Positions 29,250-38,622 of a stretch of 64,000 bases of DNA are shown here, piece by piece. Origin of the DNA: Caldilineaceae bacterium (lineage in GTDB: Bacteria > Chloroflexota > Anaerolineae > Caldilineales > Caldilineaceae). The notes under the pieces were generated by a model, which saw only the letters and a list, made by a program, of their open reading frames with translations, had not been told where the DNA came from and did not search any database. Position 1 is the first letter of the stretch; each line of letters begins with the position of its first letter. The position numbers were made by a program, and so were the translations under genes. The stretch covers positions 1-64,000 of the forward strand of contig JAHBVH010000017.1 in assembly GCA_019637645.1 (NCBI GenBank), in the 5' to 3' direction.

Positions 29250-30844
29250 CCCATCCTTATACCCAACCTGTCCGTACTGCCGATACCCTTGGGCTGCTTG
29301 GTTTGCCAGCCCCCCTTGCTGACCTTGCTCAACGCCGCTGGGATGTCATTATTGTAGGGGCTGGTCACAATGGGTTGACCTGCGCCGCCTATTTGGCGCG
29401 CGCGGGCAAACAAGTCTTAGTGCTGGAGGCGCGGCCGCGGGTCGGGGGCGCGTGTACATTGGAAGAGACTTGGCCTGGCTATCGGATCTCGCCTTGTGCC
29501 TATCTGGCGGGGCTCCTGCACCCTTTGGTGATTGAAGAGTTAAACTTCCCGGCCTATGGTTATGATTGGACACCAGCCACCGCGGGCATGTTTGTGCCCT
29601 TTGATGACGGTTCCAGTATTCAATTGTGGGATGACGATGAACGTTGCGAGGCAGAGATCCGCCGCTTTGCCCCGCGTGATCTAGCGGGCTGGCGTGCCAT
29701 GTACGCGGTGATGAAACGGGCCCGCGATGCGATTCGCCCGGCGGGGGCGGCGGATATGTGGCTGGGGCTCCCACCCAGTCGTGAGCAGATCGAAGCGCGG
29801 CTCAAAGGCGACCAGGATGCGATCAACCTGCTCTTTCAGTGGTCGATGGTCGAATATGCCGAACGCTTTCTCCAAGATGAACGCTTGCAATGTGCGGTGT
29901 TGGGCCAGGGCGTGATCGGCACCAATGCCAGCCCGCATGATCCTGGTACGGCGTCTATTCACTTTCATCATTCTTCGGGGCGGCTCGGTGGGCTGACGGG
30001 GACCTGGGGCTATGTAAAAGGGGGCATGGGCATGGTCTCCTTTATTTTGTGTGACATTGCCCGCGCGGCTGGCGTTGTCGTCGCCACGGATACGCCGGTT
30101 GCCCAGATTTTGCCAGGGGAAGGAGTTGAACTCCTGGGCGGTGAGCGGCTCTATGCCCCCGTTGTTGTCGCCAATGCCGATCCCAAAGTCACCCTCCGTC
30201 TCTTGGGCCGGGCGGCTGACCCGGCTTGGCAGCGCCAGGTGGAGACGATCCCCATGCAAGGATGTACAGCCAAGCTCTCGGTTGCCTTGCATGAATTACC
30301 TAATTTTACCGCGCGTCCCGGTACCCGCGCGGCACACCACGGCGGCCAGATCAACACGCCGCTGACCAAGGAAGAATGGAAGACCTACCCCGCGCTCGCG
30401 AATGCGGGGCAACTCCCGCCGCGGCTCTGGACCGAACTCTATTTTCAAACCGCCCACGATGCCAGCGTCGCGCCGCCAGGAATGCATACCATGAGCGTCT
30501 TTACCCAATATGTGCCCTATGCTTTTGCCGAAGGCACCTGGGCGACCCGGCGGGACGAAGTTGCTTCCTTGGCCTTCGCTTCCATTGGGCGCTACTGTAC
30601 GAATCTGCCCGCTGCGGTTGCTCACTATGAGGTGATGGGACCGCCAGACATTGAGCAAAAGGTCGGCCTGACGGGCGGCCATATCTTCCAAGGAGAATGT
30701 CTCCCGCCCTACATGTGGGATCAGCGGTTGGCCTATCAAACGCCCATGCCGGGGGTCTATTTATGTGGCGCTTGTACCCATCCCGGTGGCAGTGTGATTG
30801 CCATCAATGGGCGTAATGCGGCCATGCAAATTCTGGCACGCTGA
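29246..30844 (+). CDS. FAD-dependent oxidoreductase, phytoene desaturase/PYROXD2-like
   Basis: 532 residues from ATG 29246, coupled to the methyltransferase gene by an ATGA overlap. N-terminal dinucleotide fold VIIVGAGHNGLTCAAYLARAG followed by the GG doublet region EARPRVGGACTLEETWPGY, typical of phytoene-desaturase-like flavoenzymes. The C-terminal FAD-binding end is GVYLCGACTHPGGSV. The NLAD-like insert and SIHFHHSSGRLGG segment match bacterial PYROXD2-type proteins rather than CrtI. Redox substrate unknown; no carotenoid genes nearby. Confidence 0.85.
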   Translation: MTHPYTQPVRTADTLGLLGLPAPLADLAQRRWDVIIVGAGHNGLTCAAYLARAGKQVLVLEARPRVGGACTLEETWPGYRISPCAYLAGLLHPLVIEELNFPAYGYDWTPATAGMFVPFDDGSSIQLWDDDERCEAEIRRFAPRDLAGWRAMYAVMKRARDAIRPAGAADMWLGLPPSREQIEARLKGDQDAINLLFQWSMVEYAERFLQDERLQCAVLGQGVIGTNASPHDPGTASIHFHHSSGRLGGLTGTWGYVKGGMGMVSFILCDIARAAGVVVATDTPVAQILPGEGVELLGGERLYAPVVVANADPKVTLRLLGRAADPAWQRQVETIPMQGCTAKLSVALHELPNFTARPGTRAAHHGGQINTPLTKEEWKTYPALANAGQLPPRLWTELYFQTAHDASVAPPGMHTMSVFTQYVPYAFAEGTWATRRDEVASLAFASIGRYCTNLPAAVAHYEVMGPPDIEQKVGLTGGHIFQGECLPPYMWDQRLAYQTPMPGVYLCGACTHPGGSVIAINGRNAAMQILAR

Positions 30845-30868
30845 CCTAGCGTAAACGATCAATGCCTG

Positions 30869-30975
30869 ATTGACGCGTTTTGTCTGACACATACCGTAGG
30901 GTTAAAACCCACACCTGACCGCGAAAAGTCGCCGCAGCGACTGGCTTGTTTGGATTGACGCGTTTTGCCTGACGC
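30869..30975. repeat. Direct repeat pair in intergenic region
   Basis: ATTGACGCGTTTTGTCTGAC (30869 on) recurs at 30954 as ATTGACGCGTTTTGCCTGAC, 20 of 22 bases identical. Between them lies the small hairpin GTCGCCGCAGCGAC. The whole 290-base gap up to the pyrophosphatase gene has no gene. Confidence 0.65.
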
Positions 30976-31132
30976 AAAGTTTAACTGAAAAGTGGAATTG
31001 GGTTACACTATCCACAATCAGTTATTCGACTGGTTGTGTCTTCATTAACTTTGTTCATCGGCAGTCAGATTGCTCTGCCGCCACTTTGCCTCGATGAGCA
31101 GCATTGATTTTATTTGCTGAAAGTGACCGTTT

Positions 31133-31744
31133 ATGAAATTTCCACCGCCTTTCTATCGTTGGCGACCCCACCCCTGGCATGGGTTGGAAGTTGGTAAAAA
31201 CCCGCCTCATATTGTGCATGCCTACATTGAAATTACGCCTTTTGACTTGATCAAATATGAGATCGATAAAACCACCGGCTACTTACGGGTGGACCGCCCG
31301 CAGCGCACCTCGTCCACACCGCCAGCGCTCTATGGTTTTATCCCCCGCACCTATTGTGATCGCCATGTGGCTTCTTTGTCTTCCACGGCAGACCGGGGCG
31401 ATGGCGATCCGCTTGACATCTGTGTGTTGAGCGAACGTCCTATCAATCGCTCGGAAGTGATCCTCAATGCCCGCGTGGTCGGTGGGTTGGATGTCAATGA
31501 TGGTGGGGAAGCGGATGATAAGATCATTGCCGTACTGGAAAATGATAATGTGTGGGGTAAGGCTGAAAGCATTAACGATCTCCCACCGATTTTGATTGAG
31601 CGCCTGCGTCACTATTTTGCTACGTATAAGCTCCTACCTGGTCAGCCCTCCGAATTAGTCGTCGAGCGCTTGTATGATCGCGATCATGCCTTGGCCGTCA
31701 TTGAAGCAGCTATGCGCGATTACCAAGAGGAGTATGGTGGCTAG
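31133..31744 (+). CDS. ppa: Inorganic pyrophosphatase
   Basis: 203 residues, family I soluble pyrophosphatase. The signature [10 protein letters not shown] with metal-binding Asp residues is present, along with [10 protein letters not shown] and the NDNVWG segment. Hydrolyses pyrophosphate from biosynthetic reactions. It is longer at the N-terminus than E. coli Ppa by a few tens of residues and begins [15 protein letters not shown], as in several Gram-positive and chloroflexus-type relatives. The stop is directly followed by the next start. Confidence 0.92.
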   Translation: MKFPPPFYRWRPHPWHGLEVGKNPPHIVHAYIEITPFDLIKYEIDKTTGYLRVDRPQRTSSTPPALYGFIPRTYCDRHVASLSSTADRGDGDPLDICVLSERPINRSEVILNARVVGGLDVNDGGEADDKIIAVLENDNVWGKAESINDLPPILIERLRHYFATYKLLPGQPSELVVERLYDRDHALAVIEAAMRDYQEEYGG

Positions 31745-32347
31745 ATGGCTGTGGACCGGCTGAGCTGGGAGAAAAACTACCAGGAAGGGCCACGCCCTTG
31801 GGATACCGGCCTTACGCCACCAGAGGTTGAAGCCTTTTGGGCGAGTGGCCGTCTACCAACAAAGGGATTGGCCTTGGATATTGGCTGTGGTCCAGGCACC
31901 AATGTGGCCTATCTCGCCAAGTTGGGGTTGCGCGCATTGGGGGTTGACCTCGCTGGCAGCGCCCTAACTTTGGCACAGGCTCGCCTCTCGCAACGCCAGC
32001 CTGCGCTGCTGCCGCGGATCGCCTTTGCCCAAGCTGATGTCACGGCCTTGCCTTTTCACCAGCTCAATGCCACCTATATCTTGGATATTGGCTGCCTGCA
32101 TGGATTACCGCCAGCCGTGCGTGCTGTCTATGCGGCTGGCGTGATTGATAATCTAGCACCGGGTGGTTACTATCAGCTCTATGCATTTGATTCCTTGGCC
32201 GAGTTGGTTGATGATCCGGTTCGCCGCCTACGTGGCATGGGCGAAACTGAAGTGGAAAGCCTCTTTGCTCCTCATCTCCAGGTTGTAGAAATCATCCGCG
32301 CTCGTCCTGACCGCTACCCCTGCCGCTGGTATTTGCTCCGCAAATGA
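31745..32347 (+). CDS. Class I SAM-dependent methyltransferase (TehB/TPMT-like)
   Basis: 200 residues starting immediately after the pyrophosphatase stop, so co-translated. The SAM-binding loop is ALDIGCGPGTNVAYLA near 43-58, followed by GVDLAGSAL and a DVTALPF segment. The start WEKNYQEGPRPWDTG is typical of the thiopurine/tellurite methyltransferase group, whose members methylate small thiol or metalloid substrates. Specificity is not shown. Confidence 0.85.
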   Translation: MAVDRLSWEKNYQEGPRPWDTGLTPPEVEAFWASGRLPTKGLALDIGCGPGTNVAYLAKLGLRALGVDLAGSALTLAQARLSQRQPALLPRIAFAQADVTALPFHQLNATYILDIGCLHGLPPAVRAVYAAGVIDNLAPGGYYQLYAFDSLAELVDDPVRRLRGMGETEVESLFAPHLQVVEIIRARPDRYPCRWYLLRK

Positions 32348-32758
32348 TCACAGGTAAGTGCTAAAACCCATCCACGTTGCCCCCAATGGGCGCTCCTTCT
32401 TTGGGGCAGTGGGCAACTTTTCTACGGTTTCGCGATAAGAGCACCTGCGAGACAACTTACGCCTTACTCAGTGTTGGTGCCCTTCTTCAAGCACCCTTTG
32501 CCTCAGCTTTGACCGTTCCTCGTGATCAACCTAGCCAACCCGACGACAAGGCTGACAAAACCAGTCGGGTCTGTTGACAACGTGGGAGTAGGTGAGCACG
32601 CTGCCAACAGATTTGGCGAGTGGATTGAGTGGATTACCCTGATCCCAATCCATTCTATCAACTGTCCAAGCACGAATGAGGCCCTTGCTCTCGGTTCAAT
32701 CTGCTCCTAAAATCCACTGACAGCGTCTCCTGCCTAACCGCAGTACAGAGAACGAATG
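32348..32758. other. Intergenic region before the IclR gene
   Basis: About 410 bases with only short frames of no recognisable family. Two copies of TGGATTGAGTGGAT-like and CCAATCCATTC words near 32620-32660 give a weak hairpin. The IclR promoter begins right after this stretch. Confidence 0.4.
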
Positions 32759-32812
32759 TTGACAAAATGAGCTTTGATGTATAAAATGCATGGTGCGTGC
32801 AAATTGCGCAAC
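32759..32812 (+). promoter_or_regulatory. iclR-family gene promoter with operator-like palindrome
   Basis: TTGACA (32759-32764), 17 bases, TAAAAT (32782-32787): near-consensus sigma70 promoter. Directly after the -10 lies GTGCGTGCAAATTGCGCA (to 32811), which contains opposed half-sites and resembles GTGCAATACGCAC at the oppA promoter. An IclR regulator often represses its own gene from such a site. Confidence 0.65.
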
Positions 32813-32826
32813 AGTAAAGAGGGGTT

Positions 32827-33669
32827 ATGCGTACGAAAAACGGACAACAATTGGTGCAATCCTTAGAGCGCGGGCTTACGGCGCTAGAAATGGCGATTGA
32901 AGGCGGCGTACGTTCTTCCGAGGTGGCCCAAGTGCTCGAAACTGATCGTAGCACGGCCTATCGTTTGCTCTATACGTTGATGGCCAAAGGGTATTTATTG
33001 CAAAACCCAACGACCCGCGAATTTACACCGAATCCAACCAAATTCTTTCAGCTGCATAGCAAAGTGGCTACCCTGCTAGATTGGACGGAAATCGCGGCGA
33101 GCTTTTTGAGCCTCTTGCGCGATCAGAGCGGTGAGTCTGCCAACCTGGGAGTCCGGCAGGACAATAATGTAGTCTACATTGCCCACAAACCAGGACAAGC
33201 GGCGTTGAGTGTCAATTTTGCATTGGGCACCGGTCGGCCACTTCACTGCTCTTCCTTGGGGAAGGTGCTGCTTGCTCAGTTACCCCCGGTGGAAATTGAA
33301 CAGTTGATTAATCAAATTTCCTTTGTCACCTACACCAGCAAAACCATCACTGATCTCCATCTCTTCCGGCAGCATCTGGCAACCGTCCAAAGTTGTGGGT
33401 ACGCCATTGACGATGAAGAGACCTTTGAGGGGGTGCGTTGTATCGCGGCCCCGATTTATGATCACCGCAAGCAGGTGATTGCGGCCGTTGGGATCTCGGG
33501 ACCGTCGACGCGCGTGACCATTGAACGATTGCCCAAATTAACCTACTTGGTGATCAATGTGGCTGACCAAATCTCCAATGCCCTGGGCGCACCGGGCTTT
33601 GCTGCAGCTAGCCAAGCAAGTGGTCATAACACAGGAAAAAACGTAACGCCTACCAGCAACGAAGCCTGA
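32827..33669 (+). CDS. IclR family transcriptional regulator
   Basis: 280 residues, start with GAGGGG five bases upstream. N-terminal winged helix (SLERGLTALEMAI, then SSEVAQVLETDRSTAYRLL) and a C-terminal GAF-like effector domain (RPLHCSSLGKVLLAQLP, then DEETFEGVRCIAAPI), the standard IclR layout. Such regulators sense small acids or aromatic/sugar-derived metabolites and control nearby catabolic genes. It is the first gene of the catabolic region, upstream of the GH116-like gene, and is the obvious candidate to bind the operators found at oppA and the BKACE gene. The C-terminal tail (~15 residues) is polar and extra. Confidence 0.92.
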   Translation: MRTKNGQQLVQSLERGLTALEMAIEGGVRSSEVAQVLETDRSTAYRLLYTLMAKGYLLQNPTTREFTPNPTKFFQLHSKVATLLDWTEIAASFLSLLRDQSGESANLGVRQDNNVVYIAHKPGQAALSVNFALGTGRPLHCSSLGKVLLAQLPPVEIEQLINQISFVTYTSKTITDLHLFRQHLATVQSCGYAIDDEETFEGVRCIAAPIYDHRKQVIAAVGISGPSTRVTIERLPKLTYLVINVADQISNALGAPGFAAASQASGHNTGKNVTPTSNEA

Positions 33670-33717
33670 TCCAGTGGCGTAGGAGATGGGTTAAACAGGG
33701 ATAAATGTGCCAGTTCC

Positions 33718-33778
33718 CTTCCAGGAAGCGGCAGCAACTATTCGCCCAAAGGAAGATCTCCATGCCGTTTCCTGGAAG
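33718..33778. repeat. Inverted repeat between iclR-like and GH116-like genes
   Basis: CTTCCAGGAAGCGGCA (33718-33733) pairs with TGCCGTTTCCTGGAAG (33763-33778), one G.T-type mismatch in 16. Loop 29 bases. It could be a terminator for the regulator gene or an attenuator for the glycosidase gene. Confidence 0.6.
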
Positions 33779-33815
33779 GCATGCGTTCACTTTATCTTGA
33801 AAGAGGCGATTTATC

Positions 33816-36242
33816 GTGAACTCCACTAGCTCATCGACTCATCGGCTTTTCCCGCCGCATCTGCTCCACGCCCGCTGGCATACCTTTGCCGCGGCTGGCT
33901 ATCGAGAGCCAGTGACAGGTGTGATCTATCGGGGTGAACCACGCCCCACCTGTGGGATGCCGCTGGGCGGGCTTGACACTGGCTGTATTGATCTGGAAGC
34001 GAATGGCATGTGGGGCTATAGCACCATTTTTAACCATTTGATCGAGCCACGCGCCCTACTCAACTTACCGATCCTCGGGCTCACTTGCCAAGATGGGGAG
34101 CCGCAAGCAGGCGAAGGCGCCGCGCGAAGCTGGGTGTTGGTGGCGGATGCGTTGGGCAAAGACGACACACCGCGCCGCAGCCAAAGTGCTGTTACCTTCC
34201 CACCGACGGATTACACGCCCTATTTTGCCCCGATTGGTCTGGAGGGGGTAGCGTTGGCCGAATCGATTGATTACTGGGGCCATTATCCCATCGTCGATCT
34301 GGAATTTACCACGACCGCGCCGGTGACCATAGGGATGCGCGCTTGGTCTCCCTTTATTCCGGGCGATGCCTCGGTTTCGATGACACCGGGAGCTGTCTTT
34401 GAAATTCAGATTCGCAACCCTGATCAAAGGTATCACCAAGGCACGATCGCCTTTAACTTCCCGGGCTTTTTGCCCCCAACGGTGACGCCACCGGCTGATC
34501 TCACGGTAACACGCCAGCCGCTTACGGGACAGTTGAATGGTGTTTGGGTGCAGAGCAGCTACCAAGATGATGCTTGGGAGTTGGGCTATGTGCTCGCCAC
34601 GTTAGACGGTGTGACTGTGCGGTATGGAGGGCCTCTTAACGCGGATGGTCAGGCTTGGCAGCAAAGTTCTCTGAAACTGCCACCGGTGGCCCCCACCGAA
34701 AGCGGCACCGCGTTGACCTTTGCCTTTGCCCTCGCCCCAGGGGCTAGCCAAACGGTACGCGTCGTGCTCGCTTGGCACGCGCCCCATTGGCGGGCCGGTG
34801 GTTCCCCCGACCATACTGATACCCATCTCTTTACTCACATGGCCGCGCAGCACTATCCCACCGCCTTGGCGACTGCCAACTGCTTGGCGCATCATCACGC
34901 CGCCTTGCTCCAGCGGATCATTGCCTGGCAGGAGGTACTCTATGATGCCCCGGAATTGCCAGGTTGGTTGGCGGACGCTTTGATCAACAACCTCCATCTG
35001 ATCCCCGAATGTAGCATTTGGGGCCAAGCGCAAGCGCCGCTTGGCGATTGGTGCCGGGTGGAAGATGGCCTCTTTGGCCTCAATGAATGTCCGCGTGGCT
35101 GCCCCCAGATCGAATGTATTCCCTGTAGCTTCTATGGCAACATTCCCTTGGTCTATTTCTTTCCCCGAGCCGCGCTTTCGACCTTGCGCGGCTATAAAGC
35201 CTACCAGTTTCCCGACGGTCGGCCACCGTGGATCTTTGGCGGTTGTACGGCTACAGAGCCCGGTAACCGCCCGCCCTATGAGCTCAGCGCGCCTGACCAA
35301 GGGTATCAGACAGTCTTAAATGGTGCTTGCTATATTGTGATGGTGGCTCGCTATTGGCAGGTAACGGGCGATCCCGCCGTGTTGACCGAATTCTGGGACT
35401 CACTCAAGCGCTGTAATGACTTCTCTATGAATTTGCGCCCAACCTATGGCCTATCGCAGGTGGTTGCCATGCCCACGCCTGGCACAGATGGGCATGGGCT
35501 CGGCGACACGGAATGGTTTGAAGCACCGGAACCGGGCTGGAAGGGCTATGTCACCCATGCTGGGGGCGTGCGGATGGCTCAGGTTCAGCTTATGCGGCGC
35601 ATGGCCGATGCGGTGGGCGATGTCGCCTATCGTGAGCAATGCGATGCCTGGTTGGCCGCGGGTGCCCAGGCCCTCGAAGACCATTTATGGACTGGCGACT
35701 ATTACCTCAATTTCAATGAGCCAGAGAGCAGCCAAAAATCGGATCTCATTTTTGGCTATCAACTGGATGGTCAATGGGTGACTGATTGGCATGGGGTGGG
35801 CGCGGCTTTCCCCAGGGAACGCGTGATCAAAACCCTAGCAACGCTGCGCACCGTGAACTGTGCTCTGAGCCAATCCGGCGCGGTCAACTATGCCAATCCC
35901 GATGGAACACCGGCCAAGGTGGGCGGTTATGGGACCTTTAGTTACTTTCCGCCCGAGCTTTTCATGCTCGCCATGACCTTTATGTACGGCGGCCAGCGCG
36001 CGTTTGGCCTCGATCTACTCCACCGCTGTTTGGAGAATATTGTCTGTCGTTGGGGCTATACTTGGGATTTCCCTAATACGGTGCGGGGGGATGCCGATAC
36101 GGGGCAACGGGCCTTTGGCGCGGATTACTACCAAAATATGATGTTGTGGGCGGTACCAGCAGCCCTGATTGGTCAAGATCTCACCGGTCCCACCCAGGCC
36201 GATGGCTTGATCGCCCGTCTCCTGCAAGCCGGGAAATCATGA
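33816..36242 (+). CDS. GH116-like glycoside hydrolase (GBA2/DUF608 type)
   Basis: 808 residues, GTG start with AGAGG upstream. The N-terminal beta domain carries CGMPLGGLDTGCIDLEANG, as in GBA2_N, and the C-terminal (alpha/alpha)6 barrel contains GDTEWFEAPEPGWKGYVTHA, LEDHLWTGDYYLNFNE and YQLDGQWV, the DUF608/GH116 pattern. Known GH116 enzymes are retaining beta-glucosidases, beta-xylosidases or glucosylceramidases; the catalytic Glu/Asp pair could not be fixed by eye. There is no signal peptide, so it should act on imported glycosides in the cytosol, which fits the Opp importer nearby. Followed at once by a perfect palindrome. Confidence 0.8.
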   Translation: MNSTSSSTHRLFPPHLLHARWHTFAAAGYREPVTGVIYRGEPRPTCGMPLGGLDTGCIDLEANGMWGYSTIFNHLIEPRALLNLPILGLTCQDGEPQAGEGAARSWVLVADALGKDDTPRRSQSAVTFPPTDYTPYFAPIGLEGVALAESIDYWGHYPIVDLEFTTTAPVTIGMRAWSPFIPGDASVSMTPGAVFEIQIRNPDQRYHQGTIAFNFPGFLPPTVTPPADLTVTRQPLTGQLNGVWVQSSYQDDAWELGYVLATLDGVTVRYGGPLNADGQAWQQSSLKLPPVAPTESGTALTFAFALAPGASQTVRVVLAWHAPHWRAGGSPDHTDTHLFTHMAAQHYPTALATANCLAHHHAALLQRIIAWQEVLYDAPELPGWLADALINNLHLIPECSIWGQAQAPLGDWCRVEDGLFGLNECPRGCPQIECIPCSFYGNIPLVYFFPRAALSTLRGYKAYQFPDGRPPWIFGGCTATEPGNRPPYELSAPDQGYQTVLNGACYIVMVARYWQVTGDPAVLTEFWDSLKRCNDFSMNLRPTYGLSQVVAMPTPGTDGHGLGDTEWFEAPEPGWKGYVTHAGGVRMAQVQLMRRMADAVGDVAYREQCDAWLAAGAQALEDHLWTGDYYLNFNEPESSQKSDLIFGYQLDGQWVTDWHGVGAAFPRERVIKTLATLRTVNCALSQSGAVNYANPDGTPAKVGGYGTFSYFPPELFMLAMTFMYGGQRAFGLDLLHRCLENIVCRWGYTWDFPNTVRGDADTGQRAFGADYYQNMMLWAVPAALIGQDLTGPTQADGLIARLLQAGKS

Positions 36243-36275
36243 AGACCAGACCGGTTTAACAAACCGGTCTGGTCT
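36243..36275. repeat. Perfect 15-bp inverted repeat at the GH116-like stop
   Basis: AGACCAGACCGGTTT, AAC, then the exact reverse complement. It starts on the base after the stop codon. It shares the GGTTT-N3-AAACC core with the repeat after valS, but the outer arms differ. No T-run. Confidence 0.85.
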
Positions 36276-36313
36276 GGTTCAAGCGCGTAACGCCGATTGC
36301 CTATGCTTCTGCC

Positions 36314-37225
36314 TTACGCTGCGTAGCCATCCTCGTTGTTTTTGCGCCAATTGGGCAGATAGCCACGGCTGCTGCCAAAGCCATAGGAACGCCCAATCTG
36401 GTTGGGGCTAGACCACGGCCAGGCTTGCCCGCCAATCACGCGGAACTCCTCGCCCTGCCCACAAAGCCAGTAAAACATATGGCCTACATAGCGGGCCTGG
36501 TTGTGACCCCCATAGTAGGCTGTTTGGAAATCAAAGCCGGGTTCGATGAGCCAATCGCGGGTGGGCGCGACGGTGCGCCAGTAGTTATACTTGAGCATGT
36601 GGCGCGTGCCCTTGGCCGTGGAGAGCCCACGGCGGTGGAGAATGCTTTGGTGATGGATCCCAATTGTACCGGCTGGCCCCGCGGCAAAGATGCCATTCTC
36701 TTCCTCTTTACGTTGGGTAGAGGTGATGTGGGTGCCAGGGACAAGCTCGGTCGGTCCTAACTCAACGGGCGTGTCTTGGGGGAAGTAGAAGACCTCGACC
36801 GAATTGAGTTCGGGGCCAAAGATATGGTCGGCGTCATGGTGCCACCGTTGGGAAGGCGACGGACATTCCACCCGGTGGTGGCTGGCTAGGATCGGCAGCC
36901 CCACATGGCGGCCCAAGAGCGAACGCATAATACCCGCGACTTGGGAATTGAGCAACACATGCTCAATAAACCAATCTTCGAGGAAGATCGTGCTGGGCTC
37001 GTGGGAGGCGCGAATCCGCTCTAGATCCGCGGTCGTCATGCCATCGGGAATGTAGCTAGGATTGGCTGGGATCTTGCCTTCCAGATAATCGCGCGTGCGC
37101 TGGTTGATCGCATCGGGTACGGCACCTGGTAGCAAGAGATACCCATCGCGGCAGAATTGTAATACTTGTGAGTCAGTCAAGGTTGGATCGCAATCAAAGG
37201 TGCGATTGTTGGCATCGTACTGCAT
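36314..37225 (-). CDS. Phytanoyl-CoA dioxygenase (PhyH) family protein 1
   Basis: 303 residues, start with GAGGAG seven bases upstream. Fe(II)/2-oxoglutarate oxygenase: the metal triad fits His129-x-Asp131 in QRWHHDADH and His197 in SILHRRG, with Arg208 for 2-oxoglutarate. The N-terminal FCRDGYLLLPGAVPDA is the usual PhyH opening. Bacterial members hydroxylate very diverse small molecules, so the substrate cannot be named. The gene converges on the glycosidase gene and lies downstream of oppF in the same direction, 370 bases away, with a hairpin cluster between. Substrate likely shared with the Opp system. Confidence 0.87.
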   Translation of the reverse strand: MQYDANNRTFDCDPTLTDSQVLQFCRDGYLLLPGAVPDAINQRTRDYLEGKIPANPSYIPDGMTTADLERIRASHEPSTIFLEDWFIEHVLLNSQVAGIMRSLLGRHVGLPILASHHRVECPSPSQRWHHDADHIFGPELNSVEVFYFPQDTPVELGPTELVPGTHITSTQRKEEENGIFAAGPAGTIGIHHQSILHRRGLSTAKGTRHMLKYNYWRTVAPTRDWLIEPGFDFQTAYYGGHNQARYVGHMFYWLCGQGEEFRVIGGQAWPWSSPNQIGRSYGFGSSRGYLPNWRKNNEDGYAA

Positions 37226-37361
37226 GGGAGCTCCTCATGATGATCAAAGGGTTGACGGTCAAAGATAGTATACCAAAAGAAATGATAGCAATCGCCGTGA
37301 GCGGTGATGAGTACAGTGTTCAAAAAGGTAAAGCAGCACAGTCTAAAGGCTATGCCTGCTA

Positions 37362-37462
37362 GCGGAAGCTGCGCTAAAGCACCCTGGCGTAGGAGCCCAC
37401 TTGAGCGGGGCTTCCGCTGACAGCGGGTGCCCATTGGGCAGGGCTTCAGCCTGGGGCACCAT
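37362..37462. repeat. Hairpin-cluster repeat, copy B
   Basis: Between oppF and the PhyH gene. Contains AGCCCACTTGAGCGGGGCT and GGGCAGGGCTTCAGCCTG with flanking GTGCCC/GGGGCAC, in the same orientation as copy D. The rest of the 370-base gap (37226-37596) holds a weak promoter-like TTGCTA/TATACT on the minus strand near 37265-37290 and nothing else seen. Confidence 0.6.
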
Positions 37463-37596
37463 TTACCGATTTTAATCGTGAACCTTCATCAGCGGGTGTT
37501 AGCCTGCATTGTTCGATAGCCTGGTGGCTTCGCGGGCCACCCTAGGCACGGGCTCCTATCAAATGCCTGAATTTACAGTGTGCTAATCACGCTCAA

Positions 37597-38622
37597 TCAT
37601 TCGCGCGTTTGGGCAATGCCCGCTAAGTCCAGGCGATCAGCAAGATGGCAGGCCACGTAGTGATCGGGCGTTACTTCAGCCAACGGCGGCACTTCCTGTT
37701 TGCAGATCGCTTCGGCATAGCGACAGCGCGGATGAAAGACACAACCTGGAATGCCTTGCCCTGGATCCGCGGCTTCGCCCCCCAAAATAATGCGCTGGCG
37801 TTGGTGTTCGGGGTTGGGCCGGGGCACCGCCGAGAGCAGCGCTTCGGTGTAGGGGTGCTTGGGCGTGCTCATAATCGCTTCGCTGGCCGCCAATTCGACC
37901 AAGCGCCCCACATACATAACAGCCACCCGATTGCTGATATGGCGTACGACACTCATGTCGTGCGCCACAAAGAGATAGGTCAGCTTATATTGATCTTGCA
38001 GATCCTGGAGCAGGTTGACAATTTGGGATTGGATCGAGACATCGAGCGCCGAAACTGGTTCATCACAGATGACCAACTGGGGGCGTTGGACCAAAGCCCG
38101 CGCAATGCCGATCCGTTGGCGCTGCCCACCGCTGAAGCTGTGGGGATAGCGCCGCAAATGTTCGACTTTGAGGCCAACGGCCAAGAGCATTTCTGCCACT
38201 CGGTCTTCTAACTCACGGCCTTTGGCTAGCCCGTGGGCCAAGAGCGGTTCGCCCACCAATTCCAACACCGTCATGCGTGGGTTCAGCGATGCATAGGGAT
38301 CTTGGAAGATCATCTGCATGTGTTTGCGAAACGCCTTTAGCTCTCTTTTGTCCAACTGGTTGATCTTGATGATCCCTTCGGGTCCATGAAAGCGGATCTC
38401 CCCGCCGGTTGGCTGGTAGACGCGGGCGATACAGCGCCCGGTTGTCGTTTTGCCACAGCCACTTTCGCCGACCAAGCCCAACGTTTCGCCCGCGTTGATG
38501 GTGAAGCTGACATCGTCCACCGCTTTGACATAACCGTGCGTTCGCCGGAGCAGACCCGATTGGATCGGGAAGTACTTTTTGAGGTGTGTAACCTCGAGCA
38601 ACGGTTTCGCTTCATTACCCAT
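37597..38622 (-). CDS. oppF: Oligopeptide/oligosaccharide ABC transporter ATPase, OppF type
   Basis: 341 residues from the ATG giving [11 protein letters not shown], preceded by GAGGT and overlapping the oppD stop by 8 bases. Walker [10 protein letters not shown], signature [16 protein letters not shown] and Walker [13 protein letters not shown] are intact, and the C-terminal oligo_HPY extension ([14 protein letters not shown]) identifies the OppF/DppF group. It energises uptake with OppD. In this phylum and in Thermotogae, Opp-type systems often carry oligosaccharides, and the glycosidase next door supports that. Last gene of oppA-B-C-D-F. Confidence 0.93.
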   Translation of the reverse strand: MGNEAKPLLEVTHLKKYFPIQSGLLRRTHGYVKAVDDVSFTINAGETLGLVGESGCGKTTTGRCIARVYQPTGGEIRFHGPEGIIKINQLDKRELKAFRKHMQMIFQDPYASLNPRMTVLELVGEPLLAHGLAKGRELEDRVAEMLLAVGLKVEHLRRYPHSFSGGQRQRIGIARALVQRPQLVICDEPVSALDVSIQSQIVNLLQDLQDQYKLTYLFVAHDMSVVRHISNRVAVMYVGRLVELAASEAIMSTPKHPYTEALLSAVPRPNPEHQRQRIILGGEAADPGQGIPGCVFHPRCRYAEAICKQEVPPLAEVTPDHYVACHLADRLDLAGIAQTRE

